Shown here one piece after another: positions 40,088 to 53,300 of a DNA stretch of 64,000 bases (the first letter of the stretch is position 1; each line of letters begins with the position of its first letter). The position numbers and the translations under genes were made by a program. Where the stretch lies: NCBI RefSeq assembly GCF_002234675.1, contig NC_019866.2, positions 14,351,261 through 14,415,260 of the forward strand, in the 5' to 3' direction. This stretch comes from Oryzias latipes (lineage: Eukaryota > Chordata > Actinopteri > Beloniformes > Adrianichthyidae). Under the pieces are notes generated by a model. The model ran no database searches. It saw nothing but the letters and a program-made list of their open reading frames with translations, and was not told the origin of the DNA.

Positions 40088-43000
40088 ATGTCAACTAAAA
40101 AAGAAAGAGCGGAGATTGGCAAATTCGTGCGTCATCAATTACGAGATAAACCAGACCTGAGGTAAAGATAAAAACTCACCCATTTTTTACTTCTTAGGGG
40201 GGAGGAATAGATTACTAGTTCTAATCTAAAACGTAAACTAATGTTTTAGCTAGCTGGGCCTCAAGTCTGTTGTGGAAATTTTCATCATTTTATGGTTCGT
40301 TTCTATGTTACTATTTATAAATATATGTTGTTTCCGTGGCAGCAAACTGACTTTGGGGCTTTTAAAAAGACAATATCTGGTCCATGTGGGACGCGAGTCA
40401 TTAAGTCCTGAAGCGAAGGCGGTCATGAAGCAAGTGGTTCAAGAGGAGCTTGCAAAGATGCAGGTAATCTTTAATGCTTATTAAAGGGGATGATGATTTT
40501 TATTTCACTTTTTTTTCTGTTTTGGCAAACTTTCAAAGCCTAAAATTGTGTTTTAACCTGTAAAAAATGTAGATTGTAAACCATCAAACAACATTGATTG
40601 ACATCTACTAGATACAGCAGCAGTGAAGATTGTGCTAGCCTATACAAAATCAATTCAGTCCTTCCTAATAATAAGGGTTCCTCATTGAAATACACTGTAA
40701 GACACAAATTAGCCCTCTGTTCCTCAAGATGAAACGGTGCGACTTTCACTATTTTTGATTTTTATTTGAATAAAGGTTGGTAATCCTTAAATTATTGGAG
40801 TATCTGTGTTCTATGTAGGGTAATGACGATGATGAAAGCGATTCTGAAGAAGTCGATGAGCCCCAAAACAAAAGGAAGAGAGAAAACCAGGATGAGGAAA
40901 GTGAGGAAGAAATTGAATCCAGGGGGAAAAAAAGACGATTCACGCCTTCAACATTATCATCAGGTAGATCATTTATGAGTTCATTAGTCGTAACCTGTGG
41001 TTTTTAGCAAAAAAACATGTCTTATCTGTGTGTTCAGATGAAACTGGAAGTGAAGATGACCGTCAATCAAGATCATCGTCTGAAGGTAGAACGGAAGAAG
41101 TAAAAACAATCAGTCCGAAGAGAAATCCAGAGAATAAAGAGGAGCTTGTGAGCGACAACTCTACAGATGAAGAAATGAACGAGTCAAAGAGTAAATCTAA
41201 CGAAACAGGTGCTTGTAGTAGTCCTGAGCAAAAGCCGGACAGCCAAAAGATCACAGCAAATGGCAAAAAAGAACAAATAAAAAATGCAAGCGATGGAAGG
41301 AAGACGTCTGAAAGTGATGCAGAGAGCAGTTCTGGAAAGAGTGATGCGAGCAATGGCAAGGTTTCACCTGAAAACGGTAAATATACAAACTTTCATCCAT
41401 ATTACAAAGATTTAAATCTTTTATTTTGTCCGTTTCTGGTAACAAAACGATATATGTTCTTCTGTTGGATCTTTTAGAAGACAAAGCTTTGGTAAACAAA
41501 AGAGATGATGGATCAGACTCAGATTCATCCTCACTTCCTTCCTTGGAGGAAGACAAGGATCATGGGAAAAAGGCAAAAGATGAGAAGAAAAAGACAGCAA
41601 AGGGGGTGGAGACCAGCAGAAGCCAAAAGGTGAGCTTACAAGTTATTATTCTAACTTGAGGTTGAAAGGAAAAAAACAGATTTTAATTTTGAATCAGTTA
41701 TTTTATTGCCAAAAAAGTTCAACAGATACATTTCCATCATTACTATTCAGTCCCAAAGTTCAAATACAATCGTAAAGTTCTTATATTTTTGGTTAAAATA
41801 TAAAATCCTATATATTTGTTTTCCTTTTTTGCAAATGGTTAGCATAAAAGTTAAATGAAGGTTAGAAAACAGATTCCCTCTGAATGCAGTTTTGAAGCCT
41901 GTCCTTGATGTCTGTCTTTGCTACCACCAAAGTTGAGGATAGATGAGGAAAGTGTTTTCGTTCCATTAGGTTTTTTAAAAAAAAAAAGCCAAATAAATAT
42001 AGGTTTAAGACGGATGTGTTTAGTCATGATTACAGAATCTTCCTTTCTCCTTCAGCTAAAGGTTTGGAATCAAAACCCTCTAAAATTCAATTACCATGAC
42101 ATGCATATAAAGATGAAGAAGTCTGGAGATGAGGACATCATTTAGTCAGTCAAGATACTGGTTAAAGCATCATTTATGGTGTTTTTAACATGTTATCAAG
42201 GCATGATGGAGGACATATGTAAAGAAAATTAAACTTGAAATTGCAGACAAAAAATGCTGCTGGAAAAAAGCGGATCTCTAATGAACTACTCCCGCTCTGC
42301 AGAAACTATATCCTAATAAATGACAGTTTGTTTTATTTTTGCCTAAAAACAGAATACCATAGTAGGAAAATAGAGCAAAAGATGATCAGAGTGGGACTTT
42401 AAACACTGCAGCTTCACCGCTAAAAATGTTTCTGTCTTGCCACATTCCAGCAGGACGGCGACAAAGCAATAGTAAAACTCAAACGCTACATCTCCCTGTG
42501 TGGTGTGAGAAGAAATTACAAGAAGCTCCTGGAAGGCTGTAAATCGATTCGAGCCAAAGTGGCTGTCCTAAAGAAAGAACTGGAAGATCTCGGTGTCCAA
42601 GGTCTGTTCGGATAATTGTACTTTTTCTTCATAAGTCATAGATGGCTATCCTCTTGTCCTATATATTTATATTTTGGTTGGAGACTTTGATAAAGTGTCA
42701 GTTATATTATCTGTATTTGTATGTGTTAATATAAATAATGTATGAGACAGATAAGCCCATAAATGCTTGGTTAATGTTTGCGATATTTCTAATCAAAAGT
42801 TTAAAAAAAAACACCACAAATACTTAAAATACTTTTTTTTTTGGCTTTATTTTAGGTCAGCCGTCTCTTGAGAAGTGTAAAAAAATCAGAATGAAAAGGG
42901 AGGAAGCTCAGGAACTGGCCGAGCTTGATGTTGGGAACATTATCGCTACACAAGGTACTTGTGTTAATTTGTTTCTGGAAAAGATAAGCTAATAAAGTTT

Positions 43001-43296
43001 TATCTGAACATTCATTCAATAAATCTTTTGAAGTAATTTTGTTCCGTCTTGCTTTGTGCTTTTGTGAATTCTGTGGTTTTTGCATGTTGTTACCTAATTA
43101 CCTTTCAGGACGGCCTAAACGCAGAGGAATTTCAGCAAGGCAGGAATACAATGAATCCCCATCGCCTGCTTATCAGCGCACTCTCAACTCAAGCTCTGGC
43201 AGTGATCAAGAAAACAATTCTCCCAGAGAACGCAAAAAAGTATCAGATTGGGCCAACCTGCGTGGGATCATCAGTGATGACGGAGACAGTTCCTAG
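40088..43296 (+). CDS. hirip3: HIRA-interacting protein 3, H2A-H2B histone chaperone
   Basis: Eight exons: 40088-40161, 40343-40463, 40819-40963, 41038-41376, 41478-41629, 42451-42601, 42856-42954, 43109-43296. They join to 422 residues, shorter than human HIRIP3 (about 556) mainly in the disordered middle. The amino terminus (KKERAEIGKFVRHQLRDKPDLSK, then LTLGLLKRQYLVHVG) is a small conserved helical domain. Residues about 66-277 are acidic, Ser-rich and lysine-rich low complexity (DDDESDSEEVDE, SDSDSSSLPSLEEDKD) with possible CK2 sites. The CHZ histone-binding region is about 278-360 (IVKLKRYISLCGVRRNYKKLLEGC, then KKELEDLGVQGQPSLEKC, LAELDVGNII). The carboxyl end is ISDDGDSS. Exon 6 begins at a tandem CAGCAG acceptor, so one Gln may be optional. 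The family binds H2A-H2B and the HIRA H3.3 chaperone. Confidence 0.93.
41630..42450. other. hirip3 intron 5 with a dispersed repeat
   Basis: AT-rich intron. At about 42262-42402 it carries the second copy of the dispersed repeat seen at 12750-12905 (TCTAATGAAC, CTGCAGAAACTAT, TTTTTGCCTAAAAAC, ending GTGGGACTTT). No exon is recognised in the remainder. Confidence 0.45.
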
Positions 43297-43420
43297 TAGC
43301 ACTAATTATCGTTCATGTATTCATTGTCATATTATGACAGAATTTAAGAGGTTTATATTCTTTGTTGTGGTGTGACCCATATTTTAATTTCTTTTAAATA
43401 AAACTGTTTATATTGTTTAC
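43297..43420 (+). promoter_or_regulatory. hirip3: hirip3 3' UTR and poly(A) signal
   Basis: A short 3' UTR: the TAG at 43294-43296 is followed about 100 bases later by AATAAA at 43397-43402 and a TTTATATTGTTT-type U-rich element. Confidence 0.65.
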
Positions 43421-44086
43421 AGATGTTTGAATTTGTATTATTTCTTTTTTTTTTTAATAAATTTGGTTAGCTAAATATAAGAGAAAAATGTTCTTTTTGG
43501 TAAAGCACAAAAAAGAACAAAGTAACAAAATAGTCATTAACAGTCATTGTTATTAATTACAACATTGTTTAGTCAGAAATTTTTGCCTACAAATATAGCT
43601 GGATTTTCGTTTATAATTTCATATTTTTTTTAAAAAAAAAAAGCTTACTTAAATGTTTAAACAGTATTTAATATTTTTTTTAAGGAACAGGAACCATTGT
43701 TATTTGTATGTACGGCACTTTTACGTGGACGGACTGGTGTTTCAGCCAAATGGCACCCCCTACACCTACGGGTCAAGTTAAGCGCGCAGTTGTGTTTTTA
43801 CGATTGATAAAATGTATTTTAAGGCAAAGTAATAGTTTTTCGGTTGTTTTAAGAACACCCATTAAGCCAGGCAGAATAACGAAGCGCTGAAAAAAGAAAC
43901 GATTAACCAACAACTTATCTGTCAGGGCTATTATTTATTAAGAGCGATTCTTGTCTGTATTTTATGTAACATTTGATTTAAATAAGATCGTACCTTAATT
44001 TCTGGAAACATGTTAACGACTGTTACTTGTGAATTAAGGTTAATAGAGTGAGTGTAGACGTACAGTGCGTTACGGTTGATCCAGGA

Positions 44087-47000
44087 ATGGACGATGACGC
44101 GCCAGATGAGGCTCTGGCTGACATCAAAGGAAGGCAGATCGGAGGATGGGGTGTCGCTCAGATAGCCGTTGGCACTGGGTTGACTGTTTATGCCATGTGG
44201 GTTGGAATCCTTCAGCCAGGTTTCCGAAAAGTACCCCTAAAACTGCAGGTGTGCTCTAGATCGACTGTCTCAATTATTATCATAAAACTGTGGGGAAAAA
44301 GAAGGTTAGTCTGATAATTATGACTCCCAAAAACATGTCAATAGGTTCCCTACATTCCTGCCAGCAAAACCCAAGTGCAGAATGTGATGACGTTGCTAAG
44401 AGGTCGAAAAGGAAACCTTGTGGATTTGGGATCTGGTGATGGGCGCATTGTAAGTACAGAGTCAATTTTTGAGGGGGAAAAAACACATTTTTATCACTGT
44501 GAAGCAGGAATAGTTCCATTTTATTAATATTTAGATTTAATTAATTTAACTAGAACTCTGCTGCACGAGTTCTTACAAATACCAGGAGGCGGGCTCACAT
44601 CACCCCAATTTTAAAATCCCTGCATTGGCTCCCCATATGCTTCAGGATTGATTTTAAGATACTTTGAACAGTTTTTAAATGTCTTAACGGTCTTGCGCCT
44701 TCTTATTTATCAGATCTTTTAGTAATGTACGAACCCTCGCGGACCCTGAGATCCTCTGGCACTGGTCTGTTAACCATTCCAACTGTAAAAACTAAAACCT
44801 ATGGAGAAGCTGCATTTCAGCACTATGGTCCCCGCTTATGGAACAGTCTGCCAGAGGGCCTGAGAGCCGCAGAGAGCATTGATACTTTTAAGAAAAGGCT
44901 CAAGACCCATCTTTTTAACCTGGCTTTTAGCTAATTTTTATTTATTATTTATTTATTTTACTACTTTTATTCATTTATTCAGTTATTTATCTATATGTAT
45001 TTTCTATTTTTATTTTATTTCTTTATCCATTTTATCTTGTTTTATGAACTTGAACCTGATTTTTAACGTGTTATTTTAATTTACCTTATTTCAATGTTTT
45101 ATCGTTTTTATCAATATGTTTACTTTTTGATTCTCATTTTTATTTCCGGTGCTTCCTCAGCTGGAACCTCTCCCTCTGGGACGGCTGCTGTTCAGCCACT
45201 GCGGCTCTGGGTGGGGACCTGCATCACCGCCTAGCTTTGGTGGAGCGGTCCCCGCCTGTGATGTTGCATTTGGCTGTCTATGCGGCTGTTCACAGGGGGG
45301 GAGGTTCCAATTACTAGCGTTTCCCGCATCATGTTTTTGTGCTCAGCATATGTTTTACAGCCTATTTTTCATTGTCATTTCCCATCAGTAAGAGAGTGGG
45401 AGGTGTGAAAGGCGTGGGGGGCTAGGTACGGGGAGGGGGGCCCTATTATTTATTTATTTATTTATTAATGCTTGCTTGTTTTTATATTTTGTTGTTTTAA
45501 TGTAAAGCACTTTGTGTTATATTTTTATATGAAAAGTGCTTTATAAATAAAGTTTGATTTGATTTGATTTGATAGAAAGCCAGGGTTGAATCTTTAGAAT
45601 CCAGTAGGTGAGGAGGGAAGGTGAAAACTGGAGCTGGTTTTGCTGAAGAACTGTTAGAATTAAGAATTAGAGTTTTTCACAAAAAAATTCTAAATTAATT
45701 TTGAAATCACCTGAGCTGGTGCCAGTTAGAATGGGATAGTTGACAAAAAAAGAAGATGCTCCAATACAGAGCCTTGGAGAACGCCTGAAACAAAGGGAGA
45801 AGCCAGAAACCTGAAGATTTTGAGCTAGATAAACTAAAAGGGAAAAGTGTGGAAGCCCATGTCAAAAGCTGCACTTAGATCAAGAATGATGATGTTGATA
45901 CATATTCATATCCTGTACTGATTACCACTGTAACCCTTTTAGGTCCTAGAAGCTCATAGGCATGGGTTCAACCCAGCTGTTGGTTATGAGCTCAACCCCT
46001 GGCTCATTTCTTTAGCCCGTATTCATGCTTGGAGATTGGGTTATCATGGAAAAGTAGCTTACTTGCGAGAAGATCTTTGGAAGGTTTGACCTTTTTTTAG
46101 ATTTATTTTTCATAATTACATCAGAATCTAAGACTTCCTATACATTATAAGCAATTAATAATGTGAACTCCTGATATCTGGGTTCCAAAATATGCCTTAT
46201 TCACTGGGAAAAGGAGAAACAAAACAAAATATTGGTTGTTATATTGTAAGCTCCTGATCTAAACCGTCTTTAGAGAAGTAATTTGGCCAGGTTTGGCTGA
46301 TATAGACCAATTTGTTTGTATTTGTAAACGACTTCAAATGTCTTTTCATTTTAATTCTTAATTTTCTGGTCATCTGTATTTATAGTGACCACACGTCATG
46401 CAGACAACCAGGTCAGTCAGTCTGTAAGAGAAAATAGTGGAAAGCAAACAAAATATGACACTAAACATGTAATAAAAATGGTAAAGTTCAAAAACAAAAA
46501 TATGCAAAGATTAAATGAAAAGAAATTCGTTTTTTAATGAGTATATTTGCATTAGAGTTCCTTCACTAGTCTGTTACACACAGCTAATAAATTGTAACAA
46601 TTCTGGTGTATTTATACCCTGATTTGTATTTACTTACAGGTGGACTTGACAAAATGCAAGAATATTACAGTTTTTTTGGCTCCAAGTGTGGTGAGTTTCA
46701 TAAAAACTGTGAAATCATAAAAATGTTCTATATCCTCCCTTTTTTCTTTACTTGTTCTGTCCAAAAACTGAGCAAACAGATGAGAGCTGAAGGCCTTTTG
46801 TGTTGGACAGGTGTTTATTTTTACAATAACGGGTTATATATCTTCGCATAACCCCTTTTCTTTTTTATAATGTTTTATTTGGGGGGGGGGGTTCTTGTGT
46901 GCACGGCAGCCTGCTTTTTCTGAGCCAAGAAAATAAAATGATCCTTATTATTATTGAGCATTGTTTCATTTTATTTATTCTTTAAATTTTAGTTCTGGTT

Positions 47001-47578
47001 ACGTATTTCGCCATGTTGCTTTAATTAAAAGGTGAGTTTGGGACATAGCAGTATTTTATGCCTAAATATGTAAATCTTTAAAACAGACAGAGGATATAGT
47101 ACTTTCTTTTTTGGCCGTCATTAAAAACTGGAATGACGTGTTGCATTTTTTCTGGCTTATACAGAAAAATATTGCTTATAGTTTCAATTTAACAGTTAAC
47201 AAATGATTTGTAAATGATACAGGTGATGTAGGATTGAATGTTGGCCATCTGTTATCATTTATGTGTGACTAATTAGAAGATGTTTATATTTCATTGTGAA
47301 ACTATGTCAGTTATTATTAGTGTTGTTTTTTTGGTAACTTCATTCATTCTTATGCATCTTAAGGGCTTATTGTTTTGTGATTTTCTGCTTTCTAGCTTTC
47401 ATTGTTGCAGGAGAAGCTGCATGCAGAGCTTCCTGATGGCGCCTTGGTGGTAGCTGGTCGTTTCCCTTTCCCAGACTGGGAACCCTGCAGAATTGAAGGA
47501 CATGGAGTTGACAGAGCATGGGCATACAACATGCAAGCTCAAAAACAAAGACTTTTAGGAAAAGTCAGCAATATTTAG
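44087..47578 (+). CDS. antkmt: Adenine nucleotide translocase lysine methyltransferase
   Basis: Five exons, all joined in phase 0: 44087-44248, 44345-44449, 45943-46083, 46640-46690, 47396-47578. They give 213 residues (human ANTKMT/FAM173A about 235). A hydrophobic amino-terminal segment at about residues 17-40 ([27 protein letters not shown]) is the membrane/mitochondrial targeting region of the family. The Rossmann SAM-binding motif I is [10 protein letters not shown] at 80-89. Motifs [28 protein letters not shown] and [35 protein letters not shown] follow. The family trimethylates a lysine of the mitochondrial ADP/ATP carrier. The FAM173A branch is preferred to FAM173B/ATPSCKMT because of the [15 protein letters not shown] and DLWKV segments. 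I chose the ATG at 44087 (GGAATGG), giving [10 protein letters not shown], close to the acidic start of the human protein. Confidence 0.92.
44545..45572 (+). mobile_element. 5'-truncated L2/CR1-like LINE in antkmt intron 2
   Basis: About 44550-44934 encodes the carboxyl end of a LINE reverse-transcriptase protein ([61 protein letters not shown], ending [11 protein letters not shown] and TAG). One in-frame TGA lies near 44666, so it is decayed. A roughly 600-bp 3' region follows and ends with GTAAAGCACTTTG, AAAGTGCTTTATAAATAAAG and a (TTGAT)n-type tail at 45550-45572. The tail type and carboxyl sequence fit fish L2-like elements; clade assignment is from memory. Confidence 0.75.
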
Positions 47579-49560
47579 ACACAGTACAATGAGTTATTCA
47601 TTGAGGGGTGACATATATACACAACCTTTACCTGGCTGGAGTTGGAATTGAAGTAACTTTCACCTTAACCCATATATGGTGACATCAGTGAAACTGACAA
47701 AAATCAGAAAGGACCACTTGGTTTGTGGTAAAATACACATCATTTTATTTTTAAGAAAAAAGGGGTCTGTGTTCTCATTGGTTAAGGTGATCAAATAAAT
47801 TTTTAAACTATGAAGTATCCTTTTATCATAGTTTTGAAAGGCTATCATTTTAAAATGCAAACTATTTTTTAAATTAGGAATTGTTTAAATGCCCAAAATT
47901 GATCAAATAAAATACAATTTCTGCTGCCTATATTGCCTTAGGGAAAATACACACAATCGATGTTTTTAAAAATGTTTTCTCATACCATTTGTTTGAGCGG
48001 CCAGTTAAAGAGTTAAAAAATTATTTCAGGGATTGCTAAAAAGATTATATAAAATATAAGTAGCCAACATTTGTGTTTATAAAATGCTAAATCGTAAAAT
48101 CTTTACTATATTTATTTGAGGTTTTATTTTTAAGGTGGACATGTGTAAAGTAGTTCTGAGTTATTTGTATTTAGATTTATATATTAAAGGAATTTATGAT
48201 AATAAAAAAACTAAGTTAAAGCCATTTAGAGCCAACTGTCTACAACTCAAAACATTGCATAGCAACCCAACCTCACATTGATTCAAACTGTTGCGAAATG
48301 TCTGGTCTAACTGGGTTGCCTTCTGGTTTTTGGTCTAAGCTGACACTATGTTAGTTTTTTGTTTTGTTTTGTTTGTTCATTAAAATGGATTTGATTCTGA
48401 CAGTACTCATTTGTCTCTTCTTCTTGTAAAAACTGTTTTTTTAAACCGATCTCATGTCACGATGAATAGGAAAAGATATGCCTGCATTTGTTGAAATATT
48501 CTGCTTTAGTAGTTAACCAGAGCAGCCTAAGTATGAAGTAACATACAAAACTGAGGGACAGCGGTATTGCTGACTTGTTTGCACAGCATTTGTTTTACCA
48601 CTGTAACAGTTGCCTCCTTGCACATCTGTCAGTCCCTAATGACCATACCAATGCTCAAAAAAGATCATGAGGTTTCGGGTTAATTTGGGGCTGACTGTAT
48701 GCAGCTAGGATGTAAAATGGGTTACCCCTCTTGCCATTGCAGTAAAATAAGGAAGGCAGAATGATGTGTTTTTACACAACACAGTGAGGCAGAGTAACAA
48801 AGAAACAAGCTGCATCAACATGAGTTTTAGCTGCTTTTAGTATCTTTAACACAAAACTGAAAGCTATTTAAAGACTTTTGTCTTTATTGTTTGAATTTAC
48901 TGATAGAATTCTTTGAACTAATTTATTTGTAAATTCTTTGCATTACTTTGCGTTAAATTAATTTAAACAGGCTTTAGTATTCAGTGTTTTGCATAAAAGG
49001 GTTAAGAGAAGTTTAGGCTTCATGGTTTTCTTATGGGTATATCTGTCTTTTTACCTCACTTTTTACATGTGTGCTAATATTTTTAAATATTCTCAAAGAT
49101 GATAAAGGTTCACGTATTAATAACAGTGTACTTTGCTATTGTTTTGATTCAGCTTTCCTTGCGTGATATAAATAGACCTCCATGGATATTGAATACTTGT
49201 TGACAGTATTCACTTCCTTTTTTAGACTTTCAAAATATTAGATCTGTGCATGAATGGACAATATTTTTTTAAAGGTCAAAATTGCTTAATTCGTTTCCAA
49301 TCACGTAAATAATAATAATTATTATTATCATTATTGTCATTGTAGCATAAATAAGTTATGTATTTTTTAATTTACTATAAAGAGGAGAAGTGTTTACTCT
49401 GGTCCCGTGCTAAGGCCATTTCCGTCAATTGTTTTCATCACTTCCATACTTTTGACATCTTATTTGGCTTTTTAAAAGAAAGCTATTCAATTATTATATT
49501 AATTTCTAAACAACACTGGCTCAGAAGTGTAGTTTTTTTTAATTTATTTTTTTTTTTCAG
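47579..49560. other. antkmt 3' UTR and spacer before xpo6
   Basis: AATAAA at 47794-47799 (TCAAATAAATTTTT) is a likely antkmt cleavage signal about 215 bases after the TAG. The remaining 1.7 kb is AT-rich with no recognisable exon or repeat boundary. Confidence 0.5.
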
Positions 49561-50360
49561 CACATGACGTGACGTTCCAGCAGGGGGTTGGATTATGTCA
49601 TAAGAGGAAGTTGCGAAGCAGACCCTAACCTGCAGCTAGCCACCGACTTGAGCCGCCCTAAAGCTGTGAAAAGAAGAAAAACAGGAACAAACGCGTGGAG
49701 TATAATTTGTCGTTTCTATAGTACTTTTTAGCTTTTAACCATGGCAGTGTATATGTACCCGCTTTTAACTTAAAACGCTGAAGACGCATTCTCGTGACCA
49801 ACAGCCACAGACAGTCATGCCTACAGTTGCCACCTAGCTAACGAAAGTATACGTTCCTTCTAGAAAGGCTAGCTTGTTAGCTAGACAGTCGCTGCGGCGC
49901 TAGCAACTGGATAATTTAGCTTTGAAATGGCTGACACTGAACGCTGAATAATGATGCACAATTTACCCGGTGCAAGAGTCTGTTTTGGTTTGATTTTTCA
50001 CAATTGCACGTCCATGTAGACTAGAAGGTAGCTGTTAATGAATTCGGCGATAAATGGCAACGTTTCTGCTAACATATCAAATTGAGATTGATGGTTTAGT
50101 CTATTTTATTATCCGGTAAGTGAAGAAGCGTTTTTTTTAATAAAAAGGAAATTGATATTTTAAATTAACGACGATACTCAACATTTCTGAGGCTAACACA
50201 GTAGCAGACCAGTATGAACAGACTTTGCGGTTTCGTTAGCCAGGAAAACATTAGCTAACGTTAGCTGCAAAATTGGCTTGCAGCGTACCTAATGTTGGCT
50301 TAAAGGAAATTAATCAGCACCTACGTAACTCGAAGAAAGCGTCTGATTCAACTGATCATG
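49560..50360 (+). promoter_or_regulatory. xpo6: xpo6 promoter and 5' UTR
   Basis: At 49563-49576 the sequence ATGACGTGACGTTCC carries two overlapping CRE/ATF half sites (TGACG). The following 500 bp contains more CpG than its flanks and no long ORF, as for a 5' UTR. A consensus donor CCG|GTAAGT lies at 50115/50116, so part of this may be a non-coding exon. The translation start is placed at 50358-50360. Confidence 0.45.
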
Positions 50361-53300
50361 GTATGTATAATTTATATAATAAAAACCTGCTTTATTGCGT
50401 TAATTTCTGTCTTCCAGATTGCTTTGATCTCAACTTCTGGTTTGATTTTCACATTTCGATCTTGAAAACCTAATAAAAGTAAGCACATTTGGGTGCAGCT
50501 TCTGGTGATACCATGTGGACCTTGATGTTTCATGTCATAACGGTTTAAGACTAGGTATTTGCCTGGAATGCCACAGGCCAATGTGCTGTGTCATACAAAG
50601 CCAAACCTCTTTGAGTGGTGGAGAGCCTTGGCAAGTTGTGTCTTATTTAAGGAATTTGGATCTGCCTTCGCTTCACAAGCCCACGTCTCAGTTTGGCAAG
50701 ACTAGGCCCAATTTCCTACATGCTACAAATAATTAGCCTGATCGCAGCTTTAAACTGTTGAACTTTTACTCTGTAGTTTTGGTAAACAGTTCCCAAAAAC
50801 ATCAATTACACAGTGGCAACAATGGAAGATGAGATGTGCAAGTGTGGACATGTTGAGAATCCAGCTCACTGCATGTCTTCCTAAAGCCAAGAGGGTATTT
50901 ATGATTTAAAAAAATGAAGATTGTTGTGCACAAAATGCTTTAAAAAAAAAAAAAAAAAAAGCGAGGCTTGCTTGCATTAGAGTTATCCGATCTTACATTA
51001 TATTGTAGTGATCTGTTTTTCATGTATAATTTTGTCAACTGATGTGCAGCATTGAACCTGTACTCCAAAATGTTCTTTTATTCTCAATTAGTCTTCGGAG
51101 GAAGGATCACTGCGCGCTTTAGAGAACCTGATGACAGAGTTCTTTCACAGCTGCACAACTAATGAGCGGAAAAGAGAAATCGGTAAGTGCACTTTTAAAA
51201 TAAAATCCCATTTATACACACCAGAAGCAACAGCATGATTCAATGCTTTCTCTCTCTCTTTTTTTTTCTTTCTGTTAAAATGCTTAAGAGGACGTTTAAA
51301 TGTAAAAATAGGCAGCCATCTAAATAAGCTCACAGTCAGTGTCTATGATAAACATTGCTTTGAGGCTGAAATTAAAGGTGGGCCAAAAGATCATGTGAGA
51401 GTCTTATGGGCCGGTTCACAACCTAACACTGCTCTCTCCTTACAGAGCGATCGGCCCATGTGAATTTGTGATAAGTTGTGCTCAAGGCTGCATGAATACT
51501 AAAAACAGTAGACGGTCAGCAAAGGAGTTTTAGGCAGAAAACATAAATTAATCTGAATCAGGATGATTGTTTGCTGCACACATATCGTGATGGTATTTAC
51601 TAAAACGTAGCTGCTGCTTTTACATTCAGCACTTAAAAAAAGTCGTTTAGTGTACTGACATATCTTTTTACAGTTATTAATCAGATATGCAATTGAAAAA
51701 AGCCAAAATAAGTATAATTATGATTATTTATTTTGAATAAACACGGCACATTTGAAATAAAACGCCCTCTCTCAGATATGAGGCCAGTTTTGTGTCACTT
51801 CCTCCTCATTTCCTGCAAGTTCTTCCCACTGTGTTTGATAAATGAAGGTAAAATGCCACACTTGGAATATTGCCTTTTCATCATATTGTAAATTTTATTC
51901 AATAAAGCCTTATATTCCAGTCATAATTGTCGGTGCTAAATGGGTGAAGTGACTCATTTCCCCTTTAATTTGGAGATATTGAAGCTCGAATATCGCACAT
52001 TTTTACAGGAATGCTTAATTTGGTGCATTTTGGTGATCTTTTGTTCATTATATATTTTTAATAATAACATTTTATGTCCACTTCCCGCGTTGTGATACTC
52101 TGCTTTCACTTTGTTCCAGCTGAGTCTACCATGTCGTGCATGTCTGTCTAAGATCGTATCTGCCTTCTTTTTTTCTGCAGAAGAGTTGCTAAATAACTTT
52201 GCACAACAGGCTGGAGCGTGGCGCCACTGCTTGTTCTTTCTCTCCAGTACTCGAAATGAGTATGTAATGATGTACAGCCTCACAGTATTTGAGGTAGGTT
52301 TCGAGGATCGCAGGTTTAAGAACAAAGTCCTTGTATGCACAGAGATCACAGGAAGTGCTGTGTTAGATGTTTGGTGTGCGTTTCCGCTCTTTCTTTTACC
52401 TCTTTTTCTCTCCTTAAGCAAGTTGGTTCTTTAACCATTATTGCAACCACGTTTGCAGTGGAAAATGCAACAAAAATGTGTTTTAAAGACTCTGCCTTCT
52501 ACTGACTGCTCATTTTTTAATAAATACATTATTATTACAACAAAGAACTGAAAAAAACGTAACTGTTGTATACAGATCTGTTTAAAAACGTGTTTTTTGT
52601 TTCTATTTTAGAATCTGGTGAACAAAATGTGGATTGGTTTAGCCTCTCAAGATAAGATGGAGATCCGCAGCTGTCTGCCCAAACTTCTGCTTGCCCAACA
52701 CAAAAATGTGCCCTATTTTATCCGTAACAAACTGTGCAAAGTCATTGTGGACATTGGTCGCCAGGACTGGCCAATGTTCTACCATGATTTCTTTTCGAAC
52801 ACGCTTCAGGTAAGCCCTGCTGATGTCTTTTCTGCTTTTCAGAAGTTTTCAGAAAGCTTCAATGAGATCTTCCCAGCCCTGGTGCTTAAGATCTGCCACA
52901 TCGACTATTTCCTTTTTGCTTTTGGTGCTTATTAACTAACTTAGGTGTTTCTAAACTCTGACTGATCACGCCTGATTCAGGTCATCGGCAGCGGGAATAG
53001 CAGGGTGGTAGATCTAAAGGACCACGGCTGGAAACCTTTATTAAAATGGTAAATGATATGTTGGTTATTGCTGGATTACTTAAGTACTAATAAGTGGTTG
53101 TTTTATGCTACGGAGGGAATTTTTTTCTTTTTCTTCTCCTATTTGCTAGAACAATTCCACCTCCTACAATTGGAAGAGGTTTGGAGCAAAATGTCAAAGC
53201 TGTGCAAATCTTGTAAATCTTGCTGCAGGCTTTTCTTTCACAGCTCTATTCCGATAAGAAAGACTTTGTGCCGTATAATTCCAGCCGGGCACAAACCGGA

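Noticed and set aside
44048-44086. An upstream GTG start for antkmt giving MSVDVQCVTVDPG before MDDDAP
   Set aside because: No ATG is there, and the residues have no counterpart in the family. The ATG at 44087 gives the expected acidic start.
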